A stretch of 64,000 bases of DNA from contig OY757011.1 in the NCBI GenBank assembly GCA_963580285.1, positions 205,919,644 to 205,983,643 of the forward strand, read 5' to 3'. A program made the translations under genes and the position numbers. The stretch is from Lucinisca nassula. Lineage: Eukaryota; Mollusca; Bivalvia; Lucinida; Lucinidae. Every line of letters begins with the position of its first letter. The first letter of the stretch is position 1. This document shows positions 44,441 to 57,048 of the stretch, one piece after another. The notes under the pieces were generated by a model, which searched no databases, had not been told where the DNA came from, and saw only the letters and a program-made list of their open reading frames with translations.

Positions 44441-45208
44441 ATTTAGTCAGTTGATTTTTGAGTATACATTGATTTTTATATACTTTATAGGAGGTTTTAG
44501 GAATTCCGTTTATGACGTCATATTTGCGCATGGGCAAAGTACTGGCCGTCAATTGAAACGGCCATCGCTATTCAAATGTATTGGGGAAACTTAAAATGCT
44601 AACAATATTCAGACATTTTGAGAGAAAATATACCAGTTTTCATTGAAATAATGCCTCGAGAAGGAAATAATGATATTTAACTTTCATTACCGAAATTCAT
44701 TTATCCTAAATCCGTTTTTAATTGACGAAAATCTTTTCGTGAATGACCCATGTCAATGGCTTGAGATACCGTTATTCACAAAATAAGTTTTCACGTAACT
44801 TTCGTTTTATTCGCTATCTATCTCTATCTATCTATCTGGACTGACGGAGGGGCGTTGAGTCAATGTTGGTTCGACGTCATGCCGTTGACACCCACTCCAA
44901 CTCACTTCATTGTCACATGACCGTTGGCATGAGAGAGAGAGAGAGAGAGGGGGGTTTGACTGACAGTAGACAGACAGACGACACACAGACCGACTGAGTG
45001 AATGACTGACTAACAGATGAACGGACGGACTGTTAGACAGACAAATAAACATACTGACAGTCGAAAAAACAACAACCAATAAGTGGACTTGCTGACGGGC
45101 GCGAGTCAACGTTGGCTCGACGTCATGTCGTCGACAACCACTCCAACTCACATCAATGGCACGTTACCGTTGAGATGGTTTGACTGATCGCTGTATCCAA
45201 GAAGCCCA
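44441..45208. repeat. Duplicated GACGTC-rich segment and simple repeats
   Basis: 44,844-44,940 (GAGTCAATGTTGGTTCGACG, CACTCCAACTCAC) recurs at 45,085-45,180 (GAGTCAACGTTGGCTCGACG, CACTCCAACTCAC). Between them is a GA run (44,933-44,949). (TATC)n occurs at 44,814-44,838. Nothing coding. Confidence 0.6.
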
Positions 45209-45428
45209 TAACCCTTTTTGTACCAAATGGAATCTTCCTCCTTATATATAGCAGGAGTCGTTTTCAAAATTTAGGGGAGTCAGGTTGTGTTTTCTTCAAA
45301 ATTTATTTTTGAAAATGGCCGAACTTTTTGCAAACAGTGTAGGCACTTGATCAGACGCCGCAGCGTCTGATCTGGGCCTGCACTGTTTGTCTCTTACCCT
45401 TTTGGGGTTTCCGGTACCAAATGGGTTA
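45209..45428 (+). mobile_element. TAACCC-ended MITE, copy 1, with GATCAGACGCC hairpin
   Basis: Ends TAACCCTTTTTGTACCAAAT and GGTACCAAATGGGTTA are inverted repeats. The interior has CCTCCTTATATATAGCAGGA and a hairpin GATCAGACGCC-GCA-GCGTCTGATC flanked by AACAGTGTAGG/CCTGCACTGTT. Sister copies lie at 55,847-56,074 and 56,208-56,435. Confidence 0.8.
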
Positions 45429-46565
45429 ATGTAGACCTAAGGGCTGGGCAGGTTGAACCAATCTACAAATCTACCAGATTTTACTGTATAATCTTGCACT
45501 TGCACTTGCGAAGGAGTGTTTAACATTCTTATGCTCTGAAAGGGTGTTCTTCGTTTGTTTTGAATTTAATGTTCCAATCCAACTGAGTCTTGATGGGTCC
45601 AAGCACTGGGCAGATGACATCAAGTTTATCAAGCAACGCCGTATTATCGCCAACGAAACGATGTGACGCTTCATCGACGTTTCAACGTCAAATTCAATGC
45701 ATCGCTTTGAAGTTGGTTTGATGAAGACACGACGTTATCGACACGCTTCATGTCGGTTGACGTAGCGTCATTTAACGACAAACTGTAATTTACATTTGCC
45801 TGTGCTCGCTAATTGTTGGTGCGCTAAGAGAGAGAGAGGGAGAGACAGAGAGAGAGAGAATGAGAGAAAGAGAGAGAGAGCTCGTATGTGCAATTTATCA
45901 TTTTCGTAATGCCAAATTTCACATCTGGCAGCATATCAGTGTTTCTCCCATTATCTTACATCAGAATTCCCCCAAAGTTTAAAAGAATTCCACTGTTTTA
46001 CGCTGTAATTAACACTTTATCTGCCCCACTGCCTTTGATGCAATACGACAGATGACGGCCAGGGCTTTTCCCGTTCTATTTTTAGAACCGGAAGTACGTC
46101 ACGAAAAAAGCTCCTATACATTGTTTAGAGAGAGAGGGAGAAGTTAATATAACATGTTCTATATTGAATTGATGAATGATGAAGTAAAACTGTGCAAATA
46201 TAAAAACATGTCTTGCTTAGTTGCTATGTTTCATCACCATTTGTCTGCTCAGAATAAAACCTATAGGCTAGTGCATTATGGACAGACATGACCTTATCAG
46301 TTCATTAGGCCGTAAACCACATATATGACAACAGACAGGACAAACGCATGGGCGGACAGTCGGCACTAAGCAGGCTGGTTAGAAATTTCAGATGACATTT
46401 TGATATATTTTCCCAGCTAACGGTTTTGACATTTCAAAACAGAGACACATTGCTGGAAATGTCAAATCTTGTTTATTTTGTATTTTTATTGAAGAATATG
46501 CAAACTGAAAAAGGCTTCAATTTGTAATCAGATGAGTTATACTGGAGAGTTGTAACCTTAAAAAG
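45429..46565. other. No recognisable gene; GA-rich simple repeat
   Basis: (GA)n-rich tract at about 45,828-45,880 and a short one at 46,126-46,140. 45,650-45,790 is rich in CGACG/CGTCG motifs. No gene seen. Confidence 0.5.
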
Positions 46566-47189
46566 AATACAGTGTTATTGATAAGCCTTTGCGCGAGGAA
46601 TACTGTTACTCCTTCAGCCACAATAGGCGTATCCTGTGATTCTTTGAGAGTATCGGTTCTCCTAAGATCAAAACTAGTGTCGTATCTTCATTGGTCATCA
46701 TAGTATGGCTGCTAAGTACAATTATATTAATGTCAGACATGGAAATGGCCACATGTAAAAGACGTAAAACACACATTCTATCATGGTAACATACCGGTAT
46801 ACATTTTCTTGTGAATAATCTGGCGGACAGCAAAATGAAAAATCAGGGCTTTTGATAAGGCCGCGTACCACGTAAATTACGAAAATATTTGGGAGAACAC
46901 TCCTTTTTTTCAAATCTGATGAAAATCAGATACGAAAATCAAGTAAGCATTACGTTTTAAATATTTTTTGAGAGCGTATTTTGTTTTTTCCTTTCAGTAT
47001 AGAAAACAGTAGAGGATATCCGAATGAATTGAGTTTGGTCATTGATTTAACCGCACTGAATATTTGTGGCGTAAGCTGCTCGGTAAACCGCGTAAACCGC
47101 GTCCTTCTTGCTGCCACTCCGAAAAATGGCGTTCACCACCTCAGTTACAATCGATACATCATGTTCTAAACTGAAAGTAGCGTGGATTT

Positions 47190-47525
47190 TAACAAGGGCG
47201 ACCTTTTGTTTTTTGTTTGTTTGATTTGAGGTTTAACATCCCCGTCAACACTGTAAAGGTCATTTTGGAGACGTTGCTTCCAATTTTGTGGGACTGTTAC
47301 ACGACATTGAGATGAAATGACATCTCAAGCCCTGTCGCCCAATGAAACCAATAGGGTTTATTAGCATGGACAGTCCGCCTCGCACCGCGGTTCCTGGACA
47401 GGCTTAGATCCTCTAAGTGGTTTACCAGTACTAGTGTGCGGGCCGGATTCAGCTCTGCGTGGAAGCATCATGCAGCCCATATATTTCTTCAAGCCCCTAT
47501 GGGCGGGGGCTAACAAGGGCGACCT
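47190..47525 (-). mobile_element. SINE family S2 copy 2, 15-bp TSD
   Basis: Element 47,205-47,510, flanked by TAACAAGGGCGACCT at 47,190-47,204 and 47,511-47,525. Full-length S2 body. Confidence 0.94.
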
Positions 47526-48488
47526 CCAAAACAGCCTGCAAAAAGGGCTGAAAATAATTCAGAGACAATCCTTAAATTCTTTTCAGTTAATCAAGAGCCT
47601 GTCCCTGCTGAACTTGTTTTGAAAAAGGTCCTGACAGATTTTTTGATCCAACTAAAATTGCCTGTAAGGAAACATGATGGGTCCAAAATTCAAACTTAAA
47701 AAATCGAAGGGTGGACAATACGTATGATGAAACTGAGATTTAGGTTTAGAAAGGTGTAAAAGTATAATTAAAGAATATGAGTTTCACTTCATTGTCCAAG
47801 ACTATCTTGGACAATAAAGTGAAACACATATTTTATTTAAGTCCCAAAACTCTTATATCAGACATTAAAGTCCTGCTACCCGCCAAGAGAACTGCACTCC
47901 AAATGCTAGAATCTTCTGTCAACACACTGCTGAGAAGAGATTTGGATATGTCATTGTTGTATTTGACTGATTTGTAAGGCTGACACGATTAATCCGATAA
48001 AATTGCAAGATATTAAGATGTATTACCATTTTTCCCAGCCTTGGCTTTTATACCCCTAGATTTCGGAAAAATAGGTATTGCAAGATAATAAAACAATAAA
48101 CCTTCGTGCAATTATCAAATATGTTATTTATAATCATGATAATAATTTGATACCCAATTGACTACTATATATATCTTAACTATAACAAGAAATGAAATAT
48201 AAAATCTTCGGATTGTCATTTTTGGAGTGGCGGCCCGGCCTTGGCTTTTATACCCGACCTATAAACACACTGCAGATAGGGTTTCTGTTCAGCATTTATT
48301 TAGGTTGACTATGACAGATTTTCTAAGTTATAAACATGATAAATGGGTACTTAGATATATTCTAGTACTAACTCCTGCATTTTCTGCTTTGGATCAGTAG
48401 TTGTATCGGCCCCCACACATTTGGGTTTGAAGAAATAAATGCGCTGCATGATGTATCCATGCAGAGCTGAATCCGACCGCACACGAGT
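47526..48488. other. Unassigned DNA with a 45-bp palindrome
   Basis: 47,781-47,825 is a near-perfect palindrome: 21-bp arms (GTTTCACTT-x-ATTGTCCAAGA) with one mismatch around a 3-nt loop. 48,020-48,060 and 48,230-48,260 share CAGCC/CGGCC-TTGGCTTTTATACCC. 48,425-48,490 is an S2 5' fragment. No gene. Confidence 0.6.
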
Positions 48489-48768
48489 ACAGTGTTATTG
48501 ATAAGCTTTTGCCCGAGGAGTACTGTTACTCCTTCAACCAAAGACTATAGGCGTATCCTGTGATTCTTTGAGAGTATCAGTACTCCTAAATTCAAAACTA
48601 GGGTCGTATCTTCATCTGTCATCACAGGATGGCTGCTAAGTGCACTTATATTAATTTCAGACGTGGCAATGGCCATATGTAAAAGACGTTAAACACATAT
48701 TCTATCATCGTAACATACCGATATACAGTTCATGTTAATAAGCTGGCGGACAGCAAAATGAAAAATTA

Positions 48769-49435
48769 CTTTTTCTTCTAAAGAATGTAAATCCAGCCAA
48801 TGTGTTCGTCTATTTCGCATGTGTTTTTGGAATTTCCCAGATGCCATTGAAGGCTCGTTTTGATCAGACTGTGCAGGCTGGTCGGAGTCTTCAGCCGCCA
48901 CACAGATTATATTGTCATCAAAACGTTTCAAACCCATGTTTTGTGACTGCAGCGGCCTTATGTGCTACGCATTCAAAGGCGGGAAATCTCCACGAATTGT
49001 AGCAACTGCATGCGATTGGTAAAAGGCGAGAAATTCAACGCTCAGCAAAAATACTTTAAAACATGCGGCCAGTGAAGACTCAGATCAGCAAGCGCATCTG
49101 TGAAAGCTAATCAGTCTGTCCCGGTTGCTGTGTTTGCGTTCTTTTATGATGCGCTGCCAGTCATTCTGCTTAGTGTTCAAAGATGCCGGCGAGACATCTT
49201 AGGGTGTTGACTTGTATAGTATTGATGGGGATGTTAAACATCATCATCATCATCAACAGATTTTGATTAACGTGCAGGCTCAGGGGCAGAGTCCACATAA
49301 GGCCTAAAAAAAGAGTTTGTTTAGGGTAACCTGACCCTACCTAGAAATTTGCTGTGATCCTAATTTTTTTTCATCTTTTGTCAGGAAAAAAAACTAACCT
49401 TGCATATCACTACAGTTCCAGATTTTTGGTAGTTT
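48769..49435. other. No recognisable gene
   Basis: A few short open frames without domains. An ATCATC trinucleotide run near 49,240. Confidence 0.4.
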
Positions 49436-52110
49436 TTTTATGCCCCGCATCGTATGATGCCGAGGGCATATAGTTTTTGGGTTTTCCATACGTGCGTACA
49501 TGTGTACGTCCATCTGTATGTGTGTGTGTAAGTACATGATCCTGTAACCTCAGGTTAAGGTTTTTGTAACAGGTAGAGCCTGAACTTTTAGAAATCATAT
49601 TTTCCTAACCATTTGATGGAACTGGTTCATCTTTGGTATGATGATAGATATAGGTCCAAAGTTTTATTAAGCAATACCCCCACCCATGCCTTTGGCCTCA
49701 AGGTCACAGACTTAGAAATTTTCAATGTTAAAGACTCAGGTTAAGGTTTTTGTAACAGGTAGACCTGAACTTTTTAGAACTTATATTTTCCAAACCATTT
49801 GATGGAATTGGTTCATATTTGGTATGATTATAGATATAGGTCCAAAGTTTTATTCAGCGATACCCCCACCCATACCCATGACCTCAAGGTCATGGACTTA
49901 GAAATTTTCCATGTTAAAGACTCCAGTTAAGGTATTTGTACCTGGTAGAACCTGAACTTTTATGATGGCTTTTAGTGATTGCCCTAAAGCGGAACAGCGG
50001 GGCGCGGCGCCCAGGTGCCCTAAATTCCTACCCTCTTGCCCTAAAATTTGAAATTTTTGCCCCTCTTTGCGCCCTTCATTGGCCTTTACACCAATTAAAT
50101 GCGTCCTGCAATTTAACCTCTTATTATAAATATAATGTTCTCACAGTTAATCCAATAATCATGAGACAGTGATGCGTAATTATCGACACTTGGACACACG
50201 AACGTTGCATTAAATACACACAGTGTAAAATACATGTGTTGTATTCAGTCGAGTGTATAGTATGGTTCCCGTTTTATTCGTGTCTACAAAAGGCAATAAC
50301 CAGGAATGTATTAGAGAAATTCTCACTTAACGCTAGGTTTTGACTAAATGACGCATTTGTTGAAAAGAGTTCTTGATTACACAGATTTAGGGTCGACATT
50401 CGTCCCATTCCAAATGCTTAACAAGCATCCAATTTTCAGAAGGCAAATTTCCAATCTTGCCAAGCACACCAAGAAATGTTTCAGTTCGTCTAAAACATAC
50501 ATGCATGACGTGCAGCTTTAGTATTGCTAAATTAATCTTGTCTACGATGTAGTTTTTACGTAGGTACCCCAGCAAATACATTACAGATTTTGAGGTCCTT
50601 AAAATGTTGGCTCTAGTGTTTTTTTTTAGCAAGATTTTTTGTTACAAATAAAATTTTTGGACAGTCTGAAGAAAGGTATTAAAATTTTGCTTCAGAACAA
50701 ATTTGCCATAAACACTGAAATGAGTGTCCTCCTTCAGGTCGGTCCTCACGTTTTTATAAAGGCAGCAGTTACCAATATTTTTTGTAAAGTTTGGGTTAAG
50801 CAGCATTGACCCAAAAGATTTTAAACTACTGTCAGTCTGTGGAATAATCACTTTTGTTCTTTTTTTTTTTTTTTCTTGTATGAACCTGAATAAATGTACT
50901 TCAAGAAGGCTGCTCATACATGTAGTTACCACCTGCTTTGTTTTCATATTAGAATTACCCTAATGTAAAAAAAAATGTTAACATCTTTGCGTTTGGATAA
51001 AGTTGTTACTACAGTCATTGTCAGGGAGTGTCTATCAAGTAGAATTATCAAGTACAATTACCCAACCATTTAGGAGCCATTATATTTTGATCTGGATCCC
51101 AAGCATTTGAGAGTTTGGAGGTCCACTTGGCCCCTGGGCAGGTTAAGGTTTATCCCTGTTGTTTACACCAACACTCTGCTGTCTGGCATAGGCCTGCTTA
51201 GAAACAGTTTTCTTTAAAAAGAAAACCAGGGTGTTCATGGTACATTTTTCCCAATAACAGTCAAAATGTCGATGATTTACCCAAATTCTAAAGGCCCTGT
51301 CCTCATTCCCTAAAAGGGGTGAAAAGACCCCTGCCTTGCCCTCTTTGGTAGGAGTCTGTGCAAGGTGTGCCCTTTTGACATCCAGTGCCGGGTTGCGAAA
51401 ATGCCCTTTTTGGGGGTAGCACCCTGCCCTAATTTTAGTCTGTGGGAAACACTAGCTTTGGTTCATATGATTATAGATATAGGTACAGTGTTTTATTCAT
51501 TAATACCCCCACTCATGCCTATGACCTCAAGGTCAAGGTCACGGACTAAGACAATTTTAATTAATGTAAAAGATTTTAAAGAGCTCAAATTTTCCAAACC
51601 ATATTATGGATTAGGCTTATATATAGATATAGGTCCAAATGTTTATTTGGCAATACCCTCACTCATGCCCTTGGCTTCAAGGTCAAGGTCACAGACTTAG
51701 ACAATTTTAATGTTAAAGGTTTTAAAGAGCTCAAATTTTCCAAATCATATTATGGATTTGGCTTATATTTGCTATGATGATAGATACAGGTCCAAATGTT
51801 TATTTGGCAATATCCCCACTCATGCCTATGGCTTCAAGGACAAGGTCACAGACTTAGATATTTTAAGAGTTGATATTTTCCAAATCGTGTGACCTCAAGG
51901 TCAAGGTCACAGACTTAGTCTTATTATGCTTTTAAAGTTTTAAGGCTCATATTTATAGATTGGCTTCATATTTGGAATGATGATAGATACAGGCCCCAAG
52001 TCTCATTCACCCATACCAACGACCCTGCCCATGACTTCAAGGTCAAGGTCACACACTTAGAAAATTTTGTTGCAACATGGATTTTCGGGTTGAGGCGGGG
52101 GCATTTGTGT
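49436..52110. repeat. Tandem-core dispersed element (~170-bp units), interrupted
   Basis: Left edge ATGCCCCGCATCGTATGATG then GAGGGCATATAG. Units carry ATGACCTCAAGGTCA, GACTTAGAAATTTT, TTTTCCAAACCAT, GGTATGATGATAGATATAGG and ATACCCCCACCCATGCC. Right edge GGCGGGGGCATTTGTGTCGT at about 52,095. The left three units are separated from the right four by an insertion at 49,973-51,454. Non-coding: open frames here only reflect the periodicity. Confidence 0.75.
49968..51459. mobile_element. hAT-like 1.48-kb insertion in the tandem element
   Basis: Left end TAGTGATTGCCCTAAAG and right end CCCTAATT...GGGAAACACTA are roughly inverted (consensus TAGTG-TTTCCC type). GCTTT lies directly outside on both sides (49,968-49,972 and 51,455-51,459), so the duplication is short and hAT membership (8 bp expected) is unproven. 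The interior shows no transposase. Confidence 0.45.
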
Positions 52111-52327
52111 CGTCTGGACACATTTCTAGTATCCAATTAATTAGTTTCAATAAAGTGGTTAACCAAACATGAGATACCCAGTCATCTCTTCAGATACCCA
52201 ATTAAAATTGAATAAAGTGGGTATTACCCAATTCAATACAAAAGCTTATCTGTTCCTCTGAGTGATACAGGGCTATAATTTCCAGCACAAGTTCGATCAC
52301 CTTTCTTTTAGTTGTACAATGGGTATT

Positions 52328-53915
52328 CAGGGCTTCCATTAATTCCCAAATTCAGGAATTCCCAGACTTCCTACACTTGAAATCTGCAAGTCCCACTGGA
52401 GAATTCAGGAAGTCCCAATTTTGAAGCAAGGTGTTTGCGGATCGTAAAATTGTTTTGATGAAGAAATATATATTATTTAATCCATGAATCTCTTGTTTGC
52501 ATTTTTAATAACTTGTATCTTCTTTTAGATGGCCAGTAAAGTGTGGATAGGTAAACTGACCGGCTCACAATGACTTGAATAGTGTTGACTGGGCCGTTAG
52601 ACTCAAAACAATCAAGCAAAGCTCTGTGAGGAAGTTAAAACTACTCATAACTATGTGACATACATGCGGTCAATACAGTGCAGAGGAGTGCATACAAAAA
52701 AGAAAAATATTTTTACTTGGCCTGTATAAATTTTATAACTTTCCAAGTTAAACTCCCTCCCCCCCCCCCCCCCCCCTCCCAAAAAAAAAAAATAAAATAA
52801 ACAAATAAAAAGTAAAGAAAACAATCACATTATCCATCCCCATATATGCATAGTGACCATTTTTGGGTCATTAGCAAACCGTGTAGACCCAGATCAGACG
52901 CCACAGAACATAGCGTTTGATCTGTCTACACTGTTTGTAGAAATAAATAAATAAAACAAACCTGACGCCCCATTGTCATATATGGATTAAAAAGAAATAA
53001 AGAAAAATTCTTTTGTAAAAGATTTTTGCCAAACTTTGCAAAACATATGCTTCGAGTCTTCATTGTACGCTAAACACTCGGAACTGCTTCAGACAAACAG
53101 GCAGAAACACATGCAACTTTGGTCAATTGGAGCAGACTTAGACGAGTCAGTGGTAGTTTGTTTGTGTGTGTTTTTTTTTTTTTGTTTTTGTTTTTTTTTT
53201 TTTTTTGCTTTTGGCTAACAGACAGATCAGACTTCAGCTCGGACCCTGACGAACCGGCCTGGTCACATTCGCCGGTTTTACATATTTCCGAGGCGCCAAA
53301 ATCAAACAGCGATCGCGGCATCATTTTGGGATTTTATAAATTATTTTCGTCATTTCACCTAGTGAACACCTGCTATTTACTCAAGAAAAAAGTGTGTATC
53401 TATCTTTGAAACTATTGTCACACTTTGCATCGCTAATGATAATCTCACTAACAATCACCCAAATTACGACCCGCTTTAATTTAAACAGTAACAAGTTTAC
53501 AGGATTCAAAAAACACTTATCGTCAATGAGATAATTAGTTTATCCTCAACTGAACTACAAATCCGTTTAATTATATGCAAACACCGAGCACTAACCTCGA
53601 CACGTTTTTCACACACCGATGACGATCAAAGGTGTGCCGACGCACGTGATTCTGACTGTCAATATAATACCGCGCAGGCAGAAAACAGGACATCCTTAGT
53701 ACTCAATAAACACAGAAAGCGGTTTCAGCTAAGAAGGCGGAGCAAAATTTTTACAAACCCCTAAAAGTGGGCGGGTTTATACGTCTTGGTAAAGATTTTT
53801 GGCCGTACAGAGAAATTTTCGGGAGTCCGCGGGACGCCTTTGAGGTTTAATTTTGGCGTCCGGAAGCGATTTCAGGACGTAATATACGCTGTACGTCCGC
53901 CTAACGGAAGCCCTG
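52328..53915. mobile_element. hAT-like CAGGGCTTCC-ended element
   Basis: CAGGGCTTCCATTAA at 52,328 and its inverted match CTAACGGAAGCCCTG ending at 53,915 delimit 1.59 kb. The interior has an S1 3' fragment (52,540-52,620), a C/A-rich tract (52,754-52,800), a GATCAGACGCC palindrome (52,876-52,936) and T-rich runs (53,169-53,206). No intact protein. An 8-bp TSD is not convincing. Confidence 0.55.
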
Positions 53916-54194
53916 CATATATTTGCTAAAGACCATTCCTTGGGAATTTCACCCGAATCAAGTGACTGTTAAAAAAGGTGTGCGAAAACCGGACATTATT
54001 CAACTGCAAGTTCCTTTAGGACCCTGGGATGCAACAAGACCCTTGTATACATGCAATTCCATGACTACATACTGCTTTTTCCTGCAATCAGATGTTTCAA
54101 GTCATAATTCATGTGCCTGAACAGAATTCAAATATTATGTTCATATATATATATATATATATATATTTTCAAATTTATAAAGCTCCACTACTTC
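53916..54194. repeat. Unassigned DNA with (AT)n microsatellite
   Basis: (AT)n at about 54,142-54,167. The small open frame at 53,923-54,120 has no recognised domain. Confidence 0.5.
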
Positions 54195-54516
54195 ACTGTG
54201 TAAATTGACCCCCGCCATAGGGGCTTGAAGAAATATATGGGCTGCATGATGCTTCCACGCAGAGCTGAATCCGGCCTGCACACTAGTACTGGTGAACCGC
54301 TTAGAGGATCTAAGCCTGTCCAGGAACCGCGGTGCGAGGCAAACCGTCCATGCTAATAAACCCTATTGGTTTCATTGGGCGACAGGGCTTGAGATGCCAT
54401 TTCATCTCAATGTCGGGTAAAAGTCCCACAAAATTGGAAGCAACGTCTCCAAAGTGACCTTTATAGTGTTGACGGGGACGTTAAACCTCAAACAACAAAC
54501 AAATTAACTGTGTAAA
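54195..54516 (+). mobile_element. SINE family S2 copy 3, 10-bp TSD
   Basis: Element 54,205-54,506, flanked by ACTGTGTAAA at 54,195-54,204 and 54,507-54,516. Sense orientation is plus. Confidence 0.92.
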
Positions 54517-55330
54517 GTGTATTTAGACTGTTTGTTTCTAACACATTGAATTCAAATCAGCCAATCAGAAGAAAGCATCATTGTGTCTTTAGTGATGATG
54601 CGGAGAAAATTCTGCATGTATTCCGCACTGTAATTTTTCTGACAATTTCCACAACATTCCGCATAATAAAACAACTGAAGTCTGAGTATTCAGCAAAATT
54701 CCGCATTGCTGCAGAAATTATTCCAGGGCTTTATCCAGGTATTTTGAGAAAAGGCCCCTAGGCAAAATTGGGAAAAAATTACCGACAAAATACCAAAATA
54801 GGGAACACAATTTCATCGAAGAAATGCCAGGACTATAAATGTTGCTCATGATAGTCTTATGTATTTGATAGCTAAGCAGTGCAATATAGCTGTAGCTTCA
54901 CTGTGCTGAATTTTCATGTAAACCTCTGATGTTAAGTATTGTTTTGTCTGTTTATTTTGTTGTGGCTTTTATTTCTTCATTTTTTGGGGGAAAATATGGT
55001 GAAATTGGGAAAAATTGAGGTTATTTGGCATTGGGAATGGGGCCAAATTTCGGCCTTGCTGAACAGGCAGAAAAAGCCCTGTATTCTGATGATGGATGCA
55101 GAAAACATTCTGCAAGTTGCGGAATCTATGCAAAGTTCCACACAGCACTGCAGATGTCCGCGTGAAATCTGCATATAGTCGGCTAGGAGATGCAGATTGC
55201 TGCTAAGTTCAGCATGTGCCATTTGGAGATCTGAGGTACGGGTGAAGTCTGAATTGTACTGTTGTTTGTGTGTGTGTGTGTGGGGGGGGGTATTTAGTTT
55301 GCCCTGCTTACTTATACTTACATCTTACTT
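54517..55330. mobile_element. Region with a 358-bp CAGGGCTTT-ended MITE
   Basis: CAGGGCTTT at 54,724 and AAAGCCCTG ending at 55,081 are 9-bp inverted ends. TATTC lies outside the right end and TATTC-like sequence outside the left. The flanks (GATGATGCGGAGAAAATTCT left, GATGATGGATGCAGAAAACA right) look alike, so the insertion may sit in another repeat. A GT/G-rich run lies at 55,265-55,290. Confidence 0.5.
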
Positions 55331-55651
55331 ATACTTACATCTCGGCCCCCTCCCATAGGGGCTTGAAGAAATATATGGGCTGCATGATGCTTCCAGGCAG
55401 AGCTGAATCTGGCCCGCACACTAGTACTGGTAAACCGGTTAGAGGATCTAAGCCTGTCCAGGCACCGCGATGCAAGGCAGACCGTCCATGCTAATAAACC
55501 CTATTGGTTTCATTGGGCGACAGGGCTTAAGAAGTCATTTCATCTCAGTGTCAGGTAAAAGTCCCACAAAATTGGAAGCAACGTCTCCAAAATTACCTTT
55601 ACAGTGTTGACGGGGACGTTAAAAATCAAACAAACAAATATACTTACATCT
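55330..55651 (+). mobile_element. SINE family S2 copy 4, 13-bp TSD
   Basis: Element 55,343-55,638, flanked by TATACTTACATCT at 55,330-55,342 and 55,639-55,651. The left TSD is itself within a short TACTTACATCT direct repeat. Confidence 0.92.
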
Positions 55652-55846
55652 AGTTTTATGTTTTGCACTGTCAATCATAGGTATTTACATTGTATTTTGT
55701 AGGTTGTGTGAAGCAATTGGACTGTCATGGATGATTATGTAAAAATTGAAAAGATTGGTGAAGGTAAGCTGAATTAAAAATAAAGCATCATTAGTAATGT
55801 TATAATTAAGCTTCTTAGACACCAAAAGGTCATAAAAACAAGCTTC

Positions 55847-56074
55847 AACCCATTGAGTACCAGATACTCCAAAACGGGTACCCTGGCAAACAGTGCAGGT
55901 CCAGATCAGATGCCGCAGAATGTGGCGTCTGATCAGGGCCTCCACTGTTTGCTAAAAGTTCAGTCATATTCCAAATAAATTTTGATAAAAACATAACCTG
56001 ACACCCCTAAATTTTGAAATGGACTCCTGCTATATATGTAAGGAGGAAGATTCCATTTGATGCAGAAAGGGTTA
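55847..56074 (-). mobile_element. TAACCC-ended MITE, copy 2
   Basis: Reverse-oriented relative of 45,209-45,428 with the palindrome GATCAGATGCC...GGCGTCTGATC at 55,893-55,934. Confidence 0.8.
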
Positions 56075-56207
56075 ACAGACTGTGCTGAGTGTGGAGCCAA
56101 ATCAGGCTCACAGACTGCTGAGTGTGGACCCAACTCAGACCCACAGACTGTGTTCTTTCTCTCTTCAGAGACCAAACAATAGTTAGGACTACTAAAATAT
56201 ATAGTAT

Positions 56208-56435
56208 TAACCATTCTTGTACCAAAATGGAATCTACCTCCTTATATATAGCAAGAGCCCATTTCAAAATTTAGCGGTGTCAGGTTGTTCTTTCATCAAA
56301 ATTTACTTGGAAAAGGGCTGAACTTTTTGCAAACAGTGTAGGCCCTGATCAGACACCGCACTCTGCCATGTCTGATCTGGGCCTGAACTGTTTGCTAGGG
56401 TACCCATTTTGGTGTTTCCAGTACAAAATGGGTTA
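56208..56435 (+). mobile_element. TAACCC-ended MITE, copy 3
   Basis: Same orientation as copy 1; palindrome GATCAGACACC...ATGTCTGATC at 56,348-56,380. Copies 2 and 3 are only 134 bp apart and inverted. Confidence 0.8.
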
Positions 56436-57048
56436 AGTCATGATGCTGTAAGGACCATACAAAAGTGTCTGAAATCTTAGGGTGAAGTTCAGCACTACAT
56501 AGATAAAGGTTCCTTTTAAAAGGAAAGGCTTGCCTGGTTTTAAGGGTACTGTTCCTGGTGTAAATGTAGCCATATTGCCGCCACATGGATGTACAAGTTG
56601 ATGTAGATGAAAGTACTGGTGAGGAAGCAAATTGCACTGTTCTTGTTAATGGGACATAGACTTTTGATGCAGTGTACTCAAAGGCAATATAATTAGAATG
56701 GACAAACCCATGAGGTGTCAATTTTCTATGTGGCACTACCCTGACATTTATTGGAAGAAATATTTCAATGTTAAGGTAACTGAGGCATTGACATGTGACC
56801 CAATGATCACATTCTCACTTTTGACCAACTATGATAGTAAGGAATCATTGTGATGTCCTGTTTTATTGAAATTTGCTCAGTAGTATCTGAATAGTAGTTG
56901 GAAGAAGACATTTATAACAGACAGACAGGAGGAATAATGGACTTATGGAGCACGGACGATATGCGATTTGGCAAGTAGAAATGGACAAACAAAACAAAAT
57001 AAATGTCCCTAACAGATTTATGAGAGACAATAATGTGGTAGAACACAT
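56436..57048. other. No recognisable gene
   Basis: Overlapping short minus-strand frames (56,395-56,736) have no recognised domain. No repeat identified. Confidence 0.4.

Larger units (their letters stand above)
46566..48768. repeat. 280-bp segmental direct repeat pair
   Basis: 46,566-46,838 and 48,489-48,768 match along their length (shared CAGTGTTATTGATAAGC, TATCCTGTGATTCTTTGAGA, TCTGGCGGACAGCAAAATGA-like end) with scattered changes, in the same orientation and 1.9 kb apart. The translated frames are broken in both, so it is probably a dispersed repeat. Confidence 0.75.
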
